Translations under genes and position numbers: made by a program
Notes under the pieces: model-generated
What the model was told of the DNA's origin: nothing
Databases searched by the model: none
The model's input: only the letters and a program-made list of their open reading frames with translations
Assembly (NCBI GenBank): GCA_017558105.1
Contig: JAFYWI010000009.1
Coordinates: 1 to 64,000, forward strand
Reading direction: 5' to 3'
From: Clostridia bacterium
GTDB lineage: Bacteria > Bacillota > Clostridia > Christensenellales > Borkfalkiaceae
Length of the DNA: 64,000 bases
Part shown: piece by piece, positions 42,311 to 50,693 of the stretch
How the letters are laid out: the number at the start of each line of letters is the position of its first letter
Numbering within the stretch: the stretch's first letter is position 1

Positions 42311-44773
42311 ATGAAAATAGTATTTTCAACCAAAAACGTAAGCAGGGCATCTTTTTTAGATACTTGTCGTTTCGCTTACGATTATGGTTTTGAAGGTTTT
42401 GAAATATACGATGCTATTAAAGAAAGAAGTAGCCATTACGATAGTATTTTAAGGCAAGATAAACTTGCAGATTCTAAAAGAAAATTGGTAAACAGGGGTC
42501 TTAAAGTTTCTGCACTTCGTATGCCTACTGCGTTAGATAATGAAGAAACTACCGAAGAAATTTTGGTTAAGTACGTAGAAATGGCATCTTCTTCTGGTGT
42601 AGCAAACGTAATAGTTTATATTGAAAACCAAGTTGAATTTAGTAAACTTAATAAAAAAATGGCAAAAGCAATTAAAGTTGCCGAAAAAGAAGACGTTAAT
42701 ATATTATTTGAAACGATAGGTTATTTGTCTAATACCGAAAAGGTTATAGAAATAATAAACAATTTTTCTTCTGCCGTTATTGGTGCGTCTTGGAACGTTA
42801 GGGGCACTTACTTTTGTGCTGGCGAAAGTGCAGAAGCAACTATTAAAACTTTAGGTGCATACATAAAATACGTTCGTTTGGGCGATATGAAAAACGGCAA
42901 AACCGTTTTAATTGGTGAAGGCGATTTAGAAGTAGAAAAACTTATTAAAGCACTTTCTTCACTTAACTACGAAGGGTATATTTGCGCCGCTTGGAACGAA
43001 GAAATTAACGATGCAGATATTGTTTTAACACATTTTGCTAACTATATTTCTTCATTTAGCCGTGAAAAGAAAAACACGGTAGGCGAATATTATAATAGGG
43101 CAAAAACGGGTACTTACCCTTGGAAGAAATACGACGTTATAGATTTAACTTTTTCGCAAGTATTAGACGCAATGGTAGAAAACTACCCAGACCAATACGC
43201 GTTTAAGTTCCCTACGTTAGACTATACTAGAACGTATTTTCAATTCCGTAGAGACGTAGACGAGTGTGCGGCCGCTTTAATTTCTTTAGGTGTAAAAGCA
43301 GGCGACCACGTTGCCGTTTGGGCAACCAACTTGCCAGAGTGGTATATTACCTTTTGGGCTACCACTAAAATTGGTGCAGTATTGGTTACCGTAAACACTG
43401 CTTATAAAATTCACGAAATAGAATATTTGTTAAAGCAATCTGACACTCATACTTTGGTTATGATAGAGTATTGCAAAGACATTAACTATAAAGAAATTAT
43501 AGAAGAACTTTGCCCAGAACTAAAAACGTTAGAACCGGGCAAACCATTATATTCTAAAGCGCTACCATTTTTACGCAACGTAGTTACCGTTGGGTTTAAT
43601 ATGGAAGGTTGCTTAAATTACGAACAAATGCTTTCACGTGCAAGCCTTGTTCCACAAGAAGAAGTTAGAAGGCGCGCTTCGTTAGTTAAACCAGACGACG
43701 TTTGTAATATGCAATACACTTCTGGTACAACGGGCTTTCCTAAAGGCGTTATGTTAACGCACAGAAACATAGTTAACAATGGTAAAACCATTGGCGATAG
43801 AATGGATTTATCTACTGCAGATAGAATGATGATACAAGTTCCTATGTTCCACTGCTTTGGTATGGTACTTTCTATGACTTCTATGATGACGCACGGTGGA
43901 ACTTTATGCCCAATACCATATTTTTCACCAAAATCTTCTTTGGCGTGCGTAAACGATGAAAAAATAACTTGCTTTAATGGTGTTCCAACAATGTTTATTG
44001 CAATGTTTAACCACCCAGATTTTGCTAAAACGGACTTTTCTTATATGAGAACGGGTATTATGGCAGGTGCAAACTGCCCAGCAGACTTAATGCGTAGGGC
44101 ATCTGTTGAAATGAATATGAAAGAAATTATTTCCGTTTACGGACAAACTGAAGCATCACCAGGTTGCACTATGGGCGAAGTTAACGAAGATTTAGACCAT
44201 AGGGTAGAAACGGTTGGTAGTGCTTTCCCTGGCGTAGAGTGTAAAATTATAGACCCAGAAACTGGCGAAGAACTTCCAGACGGCGAAAGTGGAGAATTCG
44301 TTGCACGTGGCTTTAATATTATGAAAGGGTATTATAAAATGCCAGAAGCAACTGCTCAAGCAATAGATAAAGACGGCTGGTTACACTCTGGCGATATTTG
44401 TTTAAGAACAAAAGACGGCTATTATAAAGTTACCGGCAGATTAAAAGATATGATTATTCGTGGTGGCGAAAACCTTTACCCACGTGAAATAGAAGAATTC
44501 TATTTAACCAACCCAAAAGTTAGGGATATTCAAGTAGTTGGCGTGCCAGATGAAAAGTATGGCGAAGAATGTTGCGCTTGGATTATTCTTCATAAAGGCG
44601 AAACTTCTAACGAAACTGAAATGAAAGAATATGGCAACGCTTCTATAGCAAGGCATAAAGTTCCAAAATACTTTATGTTCGTAGAAGAATTTCCTATGAA
44701 CGCGGCAGGTAAAATTTTGAAGTATAAAATGCGCGAAATATCTGCTGAAAAATTAGGATTAAATAAACAATAG
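42311..44773 (+). CDS. Fusion of a sugar-isomerase-like TIM barrel and an acyl-CoA ligase
   Basis: 820 residues with two parts. Residues 1-~255 are an AP-endonuclease-2/sugar phosphate isomerase-like barrel (MKIVFSTKNVSRASFLDTC, FEGFEIYDAIKE, LFETIGYL, VRLGDMKNG, IGEGDLEVEKLI, CAAWNEE). The usual metal-binding DxxH on strand 6 is replaced by a SWNVRG stretch, so isomerase activity is doubtful. Residues ~265-820 are a fatty-acid-type AMP ligase with MQYTSGTTGFPKGV, YGQTEASPGC, LHSGDI, GRLKDMIIRGGENLYP and the catalytic Lys in AAGKILK. GAGGAGG in the preceding gene is its ribosome site. Likely activates a carboxylic acid to its CoA thioester, in an operon with the LeuA-like protein and a symporter. 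Confidence 0.82.
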   Translation: MKIVFSTKNVSRASFLDTCRFAYDYGFEGFEIYDAIKERSSHYDSILRQDKLADSKRKLVNRGLKVSALRMPTALDNEETTEEILVKYVEMASSSGVANVIVYIENQVEFSKLNKKMAKAIKVAEKEDVNILFETIGYLSNTEKVIEIINNFSSAVIGASWNVRGTYFCAGESAEATIKTLGAYIKYVRLGDMKNGKTVLIGEGDLEVEKLIKALSSLNYEGYICAAWNEEINDADIVLTHFANYISSFSREKKNTVGEYYNRAKTGTYPWKKYDVIDLTFSQVLDAMVENYPDQYAFKFPTLDYTRTYFQFRRDVDECAAALISLGVKAGDHVAVWATNLPEWYITFWATTKIGAVLVTVNTAYKIHEIEYLLKQSDTHTLVMIEYCKDINYKEIIEELCPELKTLEPGKPLYSKALPFLRNVVTVGFNMEGCLNYEQMLSRASLVPQEEVRRRASLVKPDDVCNMQYTSGTTGFPKGVMLTHRNIVNNGKTIGDRMDLSTADRMMIQVPMFHCFGMVLSMTSMMTHGGTLCPIPYFSPKSSLACVNDEKITCFNGVPTMFIAMFNHPDFAKTDFSYMRTGIMAGANCPADLMRRASVEMNMKEIISVYGQTEASPGCTMGEVNEDLDHRVETVGSAFPGVECKIIDPETGEELPDGESGEFVARGFNIMKGYYKMPEATAQAIDKDGWLHSGDICLRTKDGYYKVTGRLKDMIIRGGENLYPREIEEFYLTNPKVRDIQVVGVPDEKYGEECCAWIILHKGETSNETEMKEYGNASIARHKVPKYFMFVEEFPMNAAGKILKYKMREISAEKLGLNKQ

Positions 44774-44793
44774 GCAAAAAAAAGGAAAGAAAT

Positions 44794-46356
44794 ATGACGG
44801 AAGCACAAATTTACATTTTAGTTGCTATTGGCGCATACGTAATAGCAATGACTTTAATTGGACTATTCAGTTTTAGAAAGGCCAAAAGTTTAGATAGTTT
44901 TTTGTTGGGCAATAGAAAGATTGGCGCGTGGATGACTGCTTTTTCTTACGGCACAACGTATTTTTCTGCAGTAGTTTTCGTCGGTTATGCAGGTCAACAC
45001 GGCTGGAATATAGGCATTGGCGCTATTTGGATAGGTATTGGCAACGCAATATTAGGTTGCTTGCTTTCTTGGTTGCTTTTAGCCAACAAAACCAGAAAAA
45101 TGACAAGGGCGTTAAATGCAAAAACTATGCCAGACTTTTTTGAAAAGCGCTATCAATCTAAGGGCTTAAAGTTAATGGCTTCTATAATTATTTTTATATT
45201 TTTAGTTCCTTATTCTGCCGCAGTTTATAAAGGCTTAGGCGCTATTTTTGGGGCAATATTCCCTAACGTTGAAGCATGGGTGTGGCTACTTATAATTGCT
45301 TGTGTAACTGCCGTATATTTGGTAATTGGTGGGTACATAGCATCTTCTTTAACAGATTTAATTCAAGGAATAATTATGATTGTTGGCATAATTGCCTTAG
45401 TTATAGTTGTGTTGCTACACGGCAACGTTGGTGGGCTACAAGGTTTAATAGAAAATTTAGGCAAGTTTGAAAGTGCTTTAGGTGACCCTAACCCAACTAC
45501 TGGTAGCCAACTAACAAGTATTTTTGGTGGTTCTTCGTTTAAGTTCTTATGCGTTAATATTTTATTAACTAGTTTTGGTACTTGGGGCTTGCCACAAATG
45601 ATAGGTAAATTCTATGCCGTTAAAGACGCGCCTGCTATAAAAAGAGGAACTATTATCTCTACCATTTTCTGCTTAATAATAGGTTGTGGCGCATATTTAA
45701 TAGGCGCTACTTCTCGCTTAATTTTAGGTGGGCAACTACCAGAAGGTGGTGTAGACGCAGTAATTCCAACTCTACTAATTAAGGTGTTAGGAAACGGAAC
45801 TTTTGGGCTAATTTTATTAGCCGTTATAGTAGTGTTATTGCTTTCTGCATCTATGTCTACGTTGCAGTCTGTTGTATTAACTTCTGCATCGGCAGTATCA
45901 GTAGACTTTATTCCTACCGTTATGAAAAAAGAAATAGAACCAAAAAAACAAATGCTATTAACTAGAATTTTGTGTTTCGTGTTCGTTGCGTGTTCGTTTA
46001 TATTCGCTACGTTAAACATACCAATTATAGTTAGCGTAATGTCTTTTTCTTGGGGTGTTGTTTCTGGTTGCTTTATCGGGCCATACCTTTGGAGCTTGTT
46101 TTCAAAGAAAACAACTAAAGCTGGTGTTTACGCCGGTATGATAGCAGGTTTATCAACGGTGGGCATTATTACGTTAATAATAACCATAACTTCAGGTTTT
46201 TCGGTGGCAGCAAAAAGTTCGCCAGAAATGGGTGTTTTAGCAATGGCTGTTTCGTTAATAATAGTTCCAATAGTTAGCGCGTTAACTAAAAAGAAAACAA
46301 GTAAAGAAGAAGCCGAAAGGGTAGAAAACTTATTTAATTGTTATAAAGAAAATTAA
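44794..46356 (+). CDS. Sodium:solute symporter (SSS family)
   Basis: 520 residues with ~13 hydrophobic segments. SSS features include the YTSE-like start (VAIGAYVIAMTLIGLFSFRKAKSLDSFLLGNRKIG), GTTYFSAVVFVGYAGQHGW, a Na+-site-like stretch SASMSTLQSVVLTSASAVSVD, and FSWGVVSGCFIGPYLW. Last gene of the Leu T-box operon, 20 bases after the ligase fusion, followed by a terminator. The family carries sugars, amino acids and monocarboxylates. Given the adjacent acyl-CoA ligase and the T-box, a branched short-chain acid is my favoured cargo (inference); proline or pantothenate are alternatives. Confidence 0.85.
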   Translation: MTEAQIYILVAIGAYVIAMTLIGLFSFRKAKSLDSFLLGNRKIGAWMTAFSYGTTYFSAVVFVGYAGQHGWNIGIGAIWIGIGNAILGCLLSWLLLANKTRKMTRALNAKTMPDFFEKRYQSKGLKLMASIIIFIFLVPYSAAVYKGLGAIFGAIFPNVEAWVWLLIIACVTAVYLVIGGYIASSLTDLIQGIIMIVGIIALVIVVLLHGNVGGLQGLIENLGKFESALGDPNPTTGSQLTSIFGGSSFKFLCVNILLTSFGTWGLPQMIGKFYAVKDAPAIKRGTIISTIFCLIIGCGAYLIGATSRLILGGQLPEGGVDAVIPTLLIKVLGNGTFGLILLAVIVVLLLSASMSTLQSVVLTSASAVSVDFIPTVMKKEIEPKKQMLLTRILCFVFVACSFIFATLNIPIIVSVMSFSWGVVSGCFIGPYLWSLFSKKTTKAGVYAGMIAGLSTVGIITLIITITSGFSVAAKSSPEMGVLAMAVSLIIVPIVSALTKKKTSKEEAERVENLFNCYKEN

Positions 46357-46368
46357 TATTAAAACGTA

Positions 46369-46403
46369 AAAAACGGCAAGGCTAAATTTAGCCTTGCCGT
46401 TTT
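46369..46403. terminator. Terminator of the Leu T-box operon
   Basis: AAAACGGCAAGGCTAA/TTAGCCTTGCCGTTTT hairpin with A and T flanks; can also serve the convergent XRE gene. Confidence 0.87.
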
Positions 46404-46431
46404 ACTTATAAAGTAAATAAATTTTAAAGTT

Positions 46432-46650
46432 TTATTTTTTTATATTCAATATATCGTCTGCCGAGCAATCTAACACAGAGCATAGTTTTGCAAAAGTAGC
46501 AAGCATTGGTTGAGCCCTGCCTGAAAGATATTGAGAAACCGTTGCCCTTGAAACGCCAATAGCGTCGGCAATTTCGCTTTTTCTTAAACCAGATTGCTCT
46601 ATTTCTTTTTTCAAGTTTTCAGTAATAATTAAATCTAAACTCTTTTCCAT
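46432..46650 (-). CDS. XRE family regulator (stand-alone HTH)
   Basis: 72 residues, essentially one Cro/CI-type helix-turn-helix: LKKEIEQSGLRKSEIADAIGVSRATVSQYLSGRAQPMLATFAKLCSVL, where SEIADAIGVSRATVSQYL is the recognition unit. No ribosome site is obvious; the 5' leader from the TATAAT at 46682-46677 would be only ~20 bases. An inverted repeat sits between the promoter and the start, suggesting self-repression. Small XRE proteins of this type often control neighbouring mobile or defence genes; here the divergent neighbour is truncated. Confidence 0.8.
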   Translation of the reverse strand: MEKSLDLIITENLKKEIEQSGLRKSEIADAIGVSRATVSQYLSGRAQPMLATFAKLCSVLDCSADDILNIKK

Positions 46651-46661
46651 ATTTTAATTAT

Positions 46662-46682
46662 ATTAGGTAATGCCTAATTATA
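46662..46682. promoter_or_regulatory. Palindromic operator overlapping the XRE promoter
   Basis: ATTAGG-TAATG-CCTAAT (46662-46678), a perfect 6-bp inverted repeat with a 5-base centre. It overlaps the minus-strand -10 TATAAT (46682-46677) and lies 35 bases upstream of the divergent ATG. Good candidate for binding by the XRE dimer. Confidence 0.55.
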
Positions 46683-46713
46683 ATATACGTATTAATTAAT
46701 TTTTTATTAAAAC

Positions 46714-46896
46714 ATGATGAAAACTTGTTGTATAATAGGTCATAGAGATTTTGAAAAAACTAAAGAGTTAGAGTTAAAACTAAATAATATATTGAAAGAT
46801 TTAATTGAGAATAAAAACGTTACAAATTTTTTGTTTGGTAGCAAAAGTATGTTTGTTGATTTTTGTTATGACATTACATTTTGTTTATTATATTAG
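46714..46896 (+). pseudogene. Truncated SLOG-like (YpsA/DUF1273-type) gene
   Basis: 60 codons. The start KTCCIIGHRDFEKTKELELKLNNILKDLIENKNVTNFLFGSKSMFVDFCYD resembles the N-terminal Rossmann strand and first helix of SLOG proteins, whose GHR motif binds nucleotide-like ligands; full members are ~120-190 residues. After CYDIT the reading degenerates to FCLLY and stops, so two thirds of the protein are missing. No ribosome site visible. I call it a relic left beside the tRNA-Arg hot spot; a functional micro-protein is less likely. Confidence 0.55.
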
Positions 46897-46958
46897 TTAT
46901 AATTTAAATTTTACTAAAACAAAAAGTTCAAATCTCAATTTACAACACAACAATAAAA

Positions 46959-46984
46959 CAACCACCCAAACGGGTGGTTGTTTT
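46959..46984 (+). terminator. Terminator 1 of the tRNA-Arg relic array
   Basis: ACAACCACCC-AAAC-GGGTGGTTGT followed by TTT, then TGGCGCGCC, a variant of the complement of the tRNA-Arg 3' end. Confidence 0.75.
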
Positions 46985-46986
46985 AT

Positions 46987-47105
46987 TGGCGCGCCGCAAG
47001 AGACACTCCTACGCTATCGCTACGTAGCACTAGCACGTCAGGTTAGCCCATTAAAGCCGTGCGAACTCCTGGCCTTTGGTTCCGTAGACCAACGCTCTGT
47101 GCCTA
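46987..47105 (-). pseudogene. Decayed tRNA-Arg copy
   Basis: Positions 47073-47098 are identical over 26 bases to 47329-47354 in the intact tRNA-Arg (anticodon arm and flanks). The bases next to it (47053-47072) still resemble the T-arm with changes, and 46987-46995 resembles the acceptor/CCA end. The D-arm and 5' acceptor are gone, and ~55 bases of foreign GC-rich sequence separate the T-arm from the 3' end. It cannot fold as a tRNA. Confidence 0.6.
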
Positions 47106-47186
47106 AAGCGTAGCGAAGAAATACGATTGACGGACTATCTTGACGGAGCTTGCAGTTTCCAGCTGAGCAAAATAGTAAAATGAAAA

Positions 47187-47216
47187 AGATAACTTGTTTT
47201 ATAGTTGTCTTTTTTG
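47187..47216 (+). terminator. Terminator 2 of the tRNA-Arg relic array
   Basis: GATAACT...AGTTGTC hairpin (one G-T pair) followed by T6, immediately before a second copy of the tRNA-Arg 3' end. Confidence 0.55.
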
Positions 47217-47257
47217 ATTGGCGCACCATGACCTTTGTTAAGGCTACGGTCGGTTTG
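47217..47257 (-). pseudogene. Second tRNA-Arg 3'-end fragment
   Basis: 47219-47229 is the exact complement of the last 11 bases of the tRNA-Arg including CCA (ATGGTGCGCCA on the minus strand). The next ~25 bases do not continue as a T-arm. It marks a recombination or deletion scar. Confidence 0.55.
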
Positions 47258-47262
47258 CAAAA

Positions 47263-47295
47263 TAAAAAGGCTACCCACAAGAGTAGCCTTTTTTT
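47263..47295. terminator. Terminator downstream of tRNA-Arg
   Basis: AAAAAGGCTAC-CCACAAGA-GTAGCCTTTTT, bidirectional, four bases from the CCA of the tRNA. Confidence 0.8.
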
Positions 47296-47298
47296 AAT

Positions 47299-47375
47299 TG
47301 GCGCACCATAAGCGGCTCGAACGCCTAACCTTTGGTTCCGTAGACCAACGCTCTATCCAATTGAGCTAATGGTGC
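47299..47375 (-). tRNA. tRNA-Arg(ACG)
   Basis: 77 nt with encoded CCA. Minus strand: acceptor GCACCAT/ATGGTGC, D-arm GCTC-AATTGGATA-GAGC, anticodon stem TTGGT/ACCAA with loop CTACGGA (anticodon ACG, read as ICG after deamination), variable AGGTT, T-arm AGGCG-TTCGAGC-CGCTT, discriminator G, CCA. All arms pair. Two partial copies lie downstream. Confidence 0.96.
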
Positions 47376-47462
47376 AAATACAATATTTGCTAAAATGCTT
47401 AAATATTGTATATCATTTTATTTTATTTGTCAAACACATTTACAAAATAATTTTTTTATTTA

Positions 47463-49283
47463 TTAAAATTGTAAAACGGCTTTAATTCTTCTAACGCCAG
47501 AAGAAGAACTTTCTTCCTTTTTAATTATAAACTTGCCAAGTTCAGCCGTGTTCTTTACGTGTGGGCCACCACAAATTTGGTAATCTATATCTCCAATTTT
47601 GTAAACGGTAACCATTTGGTCGTTAGAAGTTGGGTTAAACACGCCGTAAGCCCCCATTTCAATAGCCTTTTCATAAGGTAGTTCTTCAATAACCACGTCT
47701 AATTTTTGGTTAATTACGTCGTTAACGAAATTTTGTAATTCAATAATTTCTTCTTCAGTCATCTTGTGGTCTAAGTTAAAGTCGAAACGAAGCCTTTCTT
47801 CAGTTATATTAGAGCCTTTTTGTTCCGTTTGGTTGCCAAACATTTTTCTTAAACCTGCAAGCATAATATGTGTTGCCGTGTGATATTTGGTTGTGGTTTC
47901 CGTTTGTTCAGTTAAGCCACCTTTTGCCTTTTCGCCTTGTGCTTTAGAAAGTTCTTGGTGAGTCTTAAACGCTTCGTTAAAGCCAACTTCATCTACCGTA
48001 TAGCCTTTTTCAGTAGCAAGTTCAATAGTTAATTCTAGTGGGAAGCCAAAAGTATCGTATAGCCTAAACGCTTGTTTGCCAGAAATAGTTGTTTCTTTTA
48101 TATAGTTAGCGTCTTTTTGAGCCATAAAAGCATTTTTTCTTTCAATGCCGAAAATACACTTTTCAAACTCTTTCATACCAGCCGTTAGGGCAGATTCAAA
48201 CTTTTTAATTTCCTTAGTAATTTCTTCTAAAATATAATCTTCTTTTTCTACTAATAGTGGGTATGCTTCGCCGTAAATTTTTTCAATAAAAATTTTAGCA
48301 ACTTCTAACATACAAGTAGATTCAACACCAAGGTTTTTGCAATACCTTATTGCTCTACGAAGAAGTCTTCTTAAAATATAACCAGCACCCGTGTTAGATG
48401 GCACTATTCCGTTTTTGTCGCCAATAAGCATAACGGCAGTTCTAGTGTGGTCTGCAATAATACGCATACATTTTTTAGCAACTTCGTCAGTTTCGTAGTT
48501 TTTATTAGAAACTTGTTCTAAATATTTAATGGTGTCTATAAAAAGGTCTGTTTTATAGCCGTCGTCTAAGCCGTTTAAGAAAAGTAAAAGCCTATCTAAA
48601 CCAAAACCCGTATCTACGTTTTTATTTTCTAATTCTTTATATTTGCCACCTTCTAACTTTTCGTATTGCATATAAACGTCGTTGCCAATTTCAACGTAGC
48701 GATTGCTAGTTAAAAAGTCAGAAGAATCTTTTCCGTCTTCTCTAGGGTAGAACCACTCGTTATCTGGCCCGCAAGGAGTACCTATAGTGCCTTCTAATTC
48801 CCACCAGTTGTTTTCTTTATCTAAAAAGAAAATATTTTCTTCTTTTATGCCTAATTCTTTTAGGTAGCTAGCAGTTTCGTTATCTTTAGGCGCACTTTCG
48901 TTTCCTTCAAAAATGGTAGAACAAATTTTATCTTTATCAAAACCCAAAACGGTGGTTAAAAATTCAAAAGACCAAGCCGTTTTTTCCTTCTTAAAATAGT
49001 CGCCTAAAGACCAGTTGCCCATCATTTCAAAGAAAGTGAAGTGGGTAGCATCGCCAACAGAATCGATATCAACGGTTCTAACACAACCTTGAACGTTGCA
49101 AAGCCTTGTGCCCATAGGGTGTTTTTTGCCAAGTAGGTAGGGCATAAGTGGTTGCATACCAGCAACGTTAAACATAACCCCGGTAGAGCCGTCGCCAATA
49201 AGCGAAACAGCACCAATATTTACGTGGCCTTTGCTTTCGTAAAATTTAATCCATTTATCTCTTAATTCTTTAGATGTAAACAT
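47463..49283 (-). CDS. alaS: Alanine--tRNA ligase, short form without the C-terminal C-Ala domain
   Basis: 606 residues against ~870 for normal AlaRS. Catalytic domain is complete: FNVAGMQPLMPYLLGKKHPMGTRLCNVQGCVRTVDIDSVGDATHFTFFEMMGNWSLGDYF region, and GFGLDRLLLFLNG. The editing domain is present with TATHIMLAGLRK and C571GGPH575. The protein stops just after SSSSGVRRIKAVLQF, where normal enzymes continue with a coiled coil and the DHHA1/C-Ala domain. The end is a clean stop, not a frameshift visible nearby. Charges tRNA-Ala; it may be the only AlaRS or a second, stand-alone enzyme. Last gene of a four-gene minus-strand run. Confidence 0.88.
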   Translation of the reverse strand: MFTSKELRDKWIKFYESKGHVNIGAVSLIGDGSTGVMFNVAGMQPLMPYLLGKKHPMGTRLCNVQGCVRTVDIDSVGDATHFTFFEMMGNWSLGDYFKKEKTAWSFEFLTTVLGFDKDKICSTIFEGNESAPKDNETASYLKELGIKEENIFFLDKENNWWELEGTIGTPCGPDNEWFYPREDGKDSSDFLTSNRYVEIGNDVYMQYEKLEGGKYKELENKNVDTGFGLDRLLLFLNGLDDGYKTDLFIDTIKYLEQVSNKNYETDEVAKKCMRIIADHTRTAVMLIGDKNGIVPSNTGAGYILRRLLRRAIRYCKNLGVESTCMLEVAKIFIEKIYGEAYPLLVEKEDYILEEITKEIKKFESALTAGMKEFEKCIFGIERKNAFMAQKDANYIKETTISGKQAFRLYDTFGFPLELTIELATEKGYTVDEVGFNEAFKTHQELSKAQGEKAKGGLTEQTETTTKYHTATHIMLAGLRKMFGNQTEQKGSNITEERLRFDFNLDHKMTEEEIIELQNFVNDVINQKLDVVIEELPYEKAIEMGAYGVFNPTSNDQMVTVYKIGDIDYQICGGPHVKNTAELGKFIIKKEESSSSGVRRIKAVLQF

Positions 49284-49297
49284 AATTATTACCTATA

Positions 49298-50686
49298 TTA
49301 TTTCTTTTCTAGAGTATAGCCGTCTTTACTATCTTTAACAAGGTAGCCAAGTTCTGCTAATTTATTTCTAAGTTCATCGCTTTTAGCCCAGTCTTTATTT
49401 TGCCTTGCAACAAACCTTTGTTCTGCAATTTTTAAAACTTCTTCTGGAATTTCTACCTTTTCAACTTTGTTATATCTATTAACGAATTCTTTTGCATTCG
49501 CCTTAAATAAACCAAGTAGGGCGTAGGTGTTTTTAATTTGGTTAATATCTGCACCAGCCGTGCTATCGTTAGCGTTTATTTTTGCCTTAATGCTCTTAAA
49601 ATAACCGTAAAGGTTGCTTATGGCAAGGGCAGTATTAAAGTCGTCGTCCATAGCCAAGTTAAAATCGTTATCTATATTTTGGTTTTCGCCCTTAATTTCA
49701 AATTTTTCTTCGGCAAGGGCTATTAAAGAATAAAAATCTACCAAATGTTTTTCTGCATCTGGAAAAAGGTTGTCGGTAACGTTAATATCTCCCCTATAAT
49801 TCGTTTGAAGTAGGGCAAGTTTAATAGTTTCTGGCGAATATTTATCTAAAAGGTCTTTTAAGAATAAACTATTTCCTAAAGACTTACTCATTTTTTGCCC
49901 GTTAACTTTAATTAAGCCGTTATGAATCCAAAACTTAGCAAATTGTTTGCCGGTTAATGCTTCCGTTTGGGCAATTTCGTTTTCGTGGTGAGGGAAAATT
50001 AAATCTCTGCCACCGCCGTGAATATCTATTTGGTCGCCAAAAGCCTTTCTGTTCATAGTAGAACATTCTATGTGCCAACCAGGTCTGCCTTTGCCCCAAG
50101 GAGATTGCCAATAAGGTTCGCCTTCTTTTGCAGATTTCCATAGCGCAAAGTCTAACGGGTTTTTCTTATTTTCTTCGTTATCTATTCTAACGCCGTTCAT
50201 AGCGTCTTCTAAGTTTCTATGAGAAAGGTTGCCGTAAGAAGCAAAACTTTCTACGCTAAAATACACGTCGCCTTTTTCGGTGGCGTACGCATGCCCTTTT
50301 TCTATTAGGGTAGAAACGAAAGCAATAATATCTTCAATACAAGTGGTAGCCTTTAGCCAAACGTTAGGTTCGTCTACTTGAAGCCTTTGCATTTGTTCGT
50401 CTATATTTTCTATCATTTTTAGGGCAAACTCATCGGCAGGAATACCCGTTTCGTTAGATTTAGCAATAATTTTATCGTCTACGTCGGTGTAATTTCTTGC
50501 ATAAGTTACTTCGTAGCCTTTCTTTTCTAAATATTTTCTAATAATATCGTAAATAAGTGCTTGGTAGGCGTGCCCAATATGTGCTTCGCCAGAAACGGTT
50601 ATACCGCAAGCATACATTTTTACTTTTCCTTCAACTAAAGGTATAAATTCTTGTTTTTTACCTGCTAAGGTGTTATAAATTCTCAT
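49298..50686 (-). CDS. cysS: Cysteine--tRNA ligase
   Basis: 462 residues, normal CysRS length. Class I signatures: HIGH as GEAHIGHAYQ near residue 35, zinc-binding set including C27 in MYACGIT, and KMSKS in NGQKMSKSLGNSL. C-terminal helical domain ends with DELRNKLAELGY. Attaches cysteine to tRNA-Cys. Lies 7 bases after cysE (serine acetyltransferase), the common Firmicute pairing that couples cysteine synthesis with its use. Confidence 0.97.
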   Translation of the reverse strand: MRIYNTLAGKKQEFIPLVEGKVKMYACGITVSGEAHIGHAYQALIYDIIRKYLEKKGYEVTYARNYTDVDDKIIAKSNETGIPADEFALKMIENIDEQMQRLQVDEPNVWLKATTCIEDIIAFVSTLIEKGHAYATEKGDVYFSVESFASYGNLSHRNLEDAMNGVRIDNEENKKNPLDFALWKSAKEGEPYWQSPWGKGRPGWHIECSTMNRKAFGDQIDIHGGGRDLIFPHHENEIAQTEALTGKQFAKFWIHNGLIKVNGQKMSKSLGNSLFLKDLLDKYSPETIKLALLQTNYRGDINVTDNLFPDAEKHLVDFYSLIALAEEKFEIKGENQNIDNDFNLAMDDDFNTALAISNLYGYFKSIKAKINANDSTAGADINQIKNTYALLGLFKANAKEFVNRYNKVEKVEIPEEVLKIAEQRFVARQNKDWAKSDELRNKLAELGYLVKDSKDGYTLEKK

Positions 50687-50693
50687 AAAAAAC

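Noticed and set aside
46805..47113. 102-codon plus frame over the tRNA relics
   Set aside because: It crosses terminators and tRNA fragments and has no ribosome site; the translation is compositionally random.
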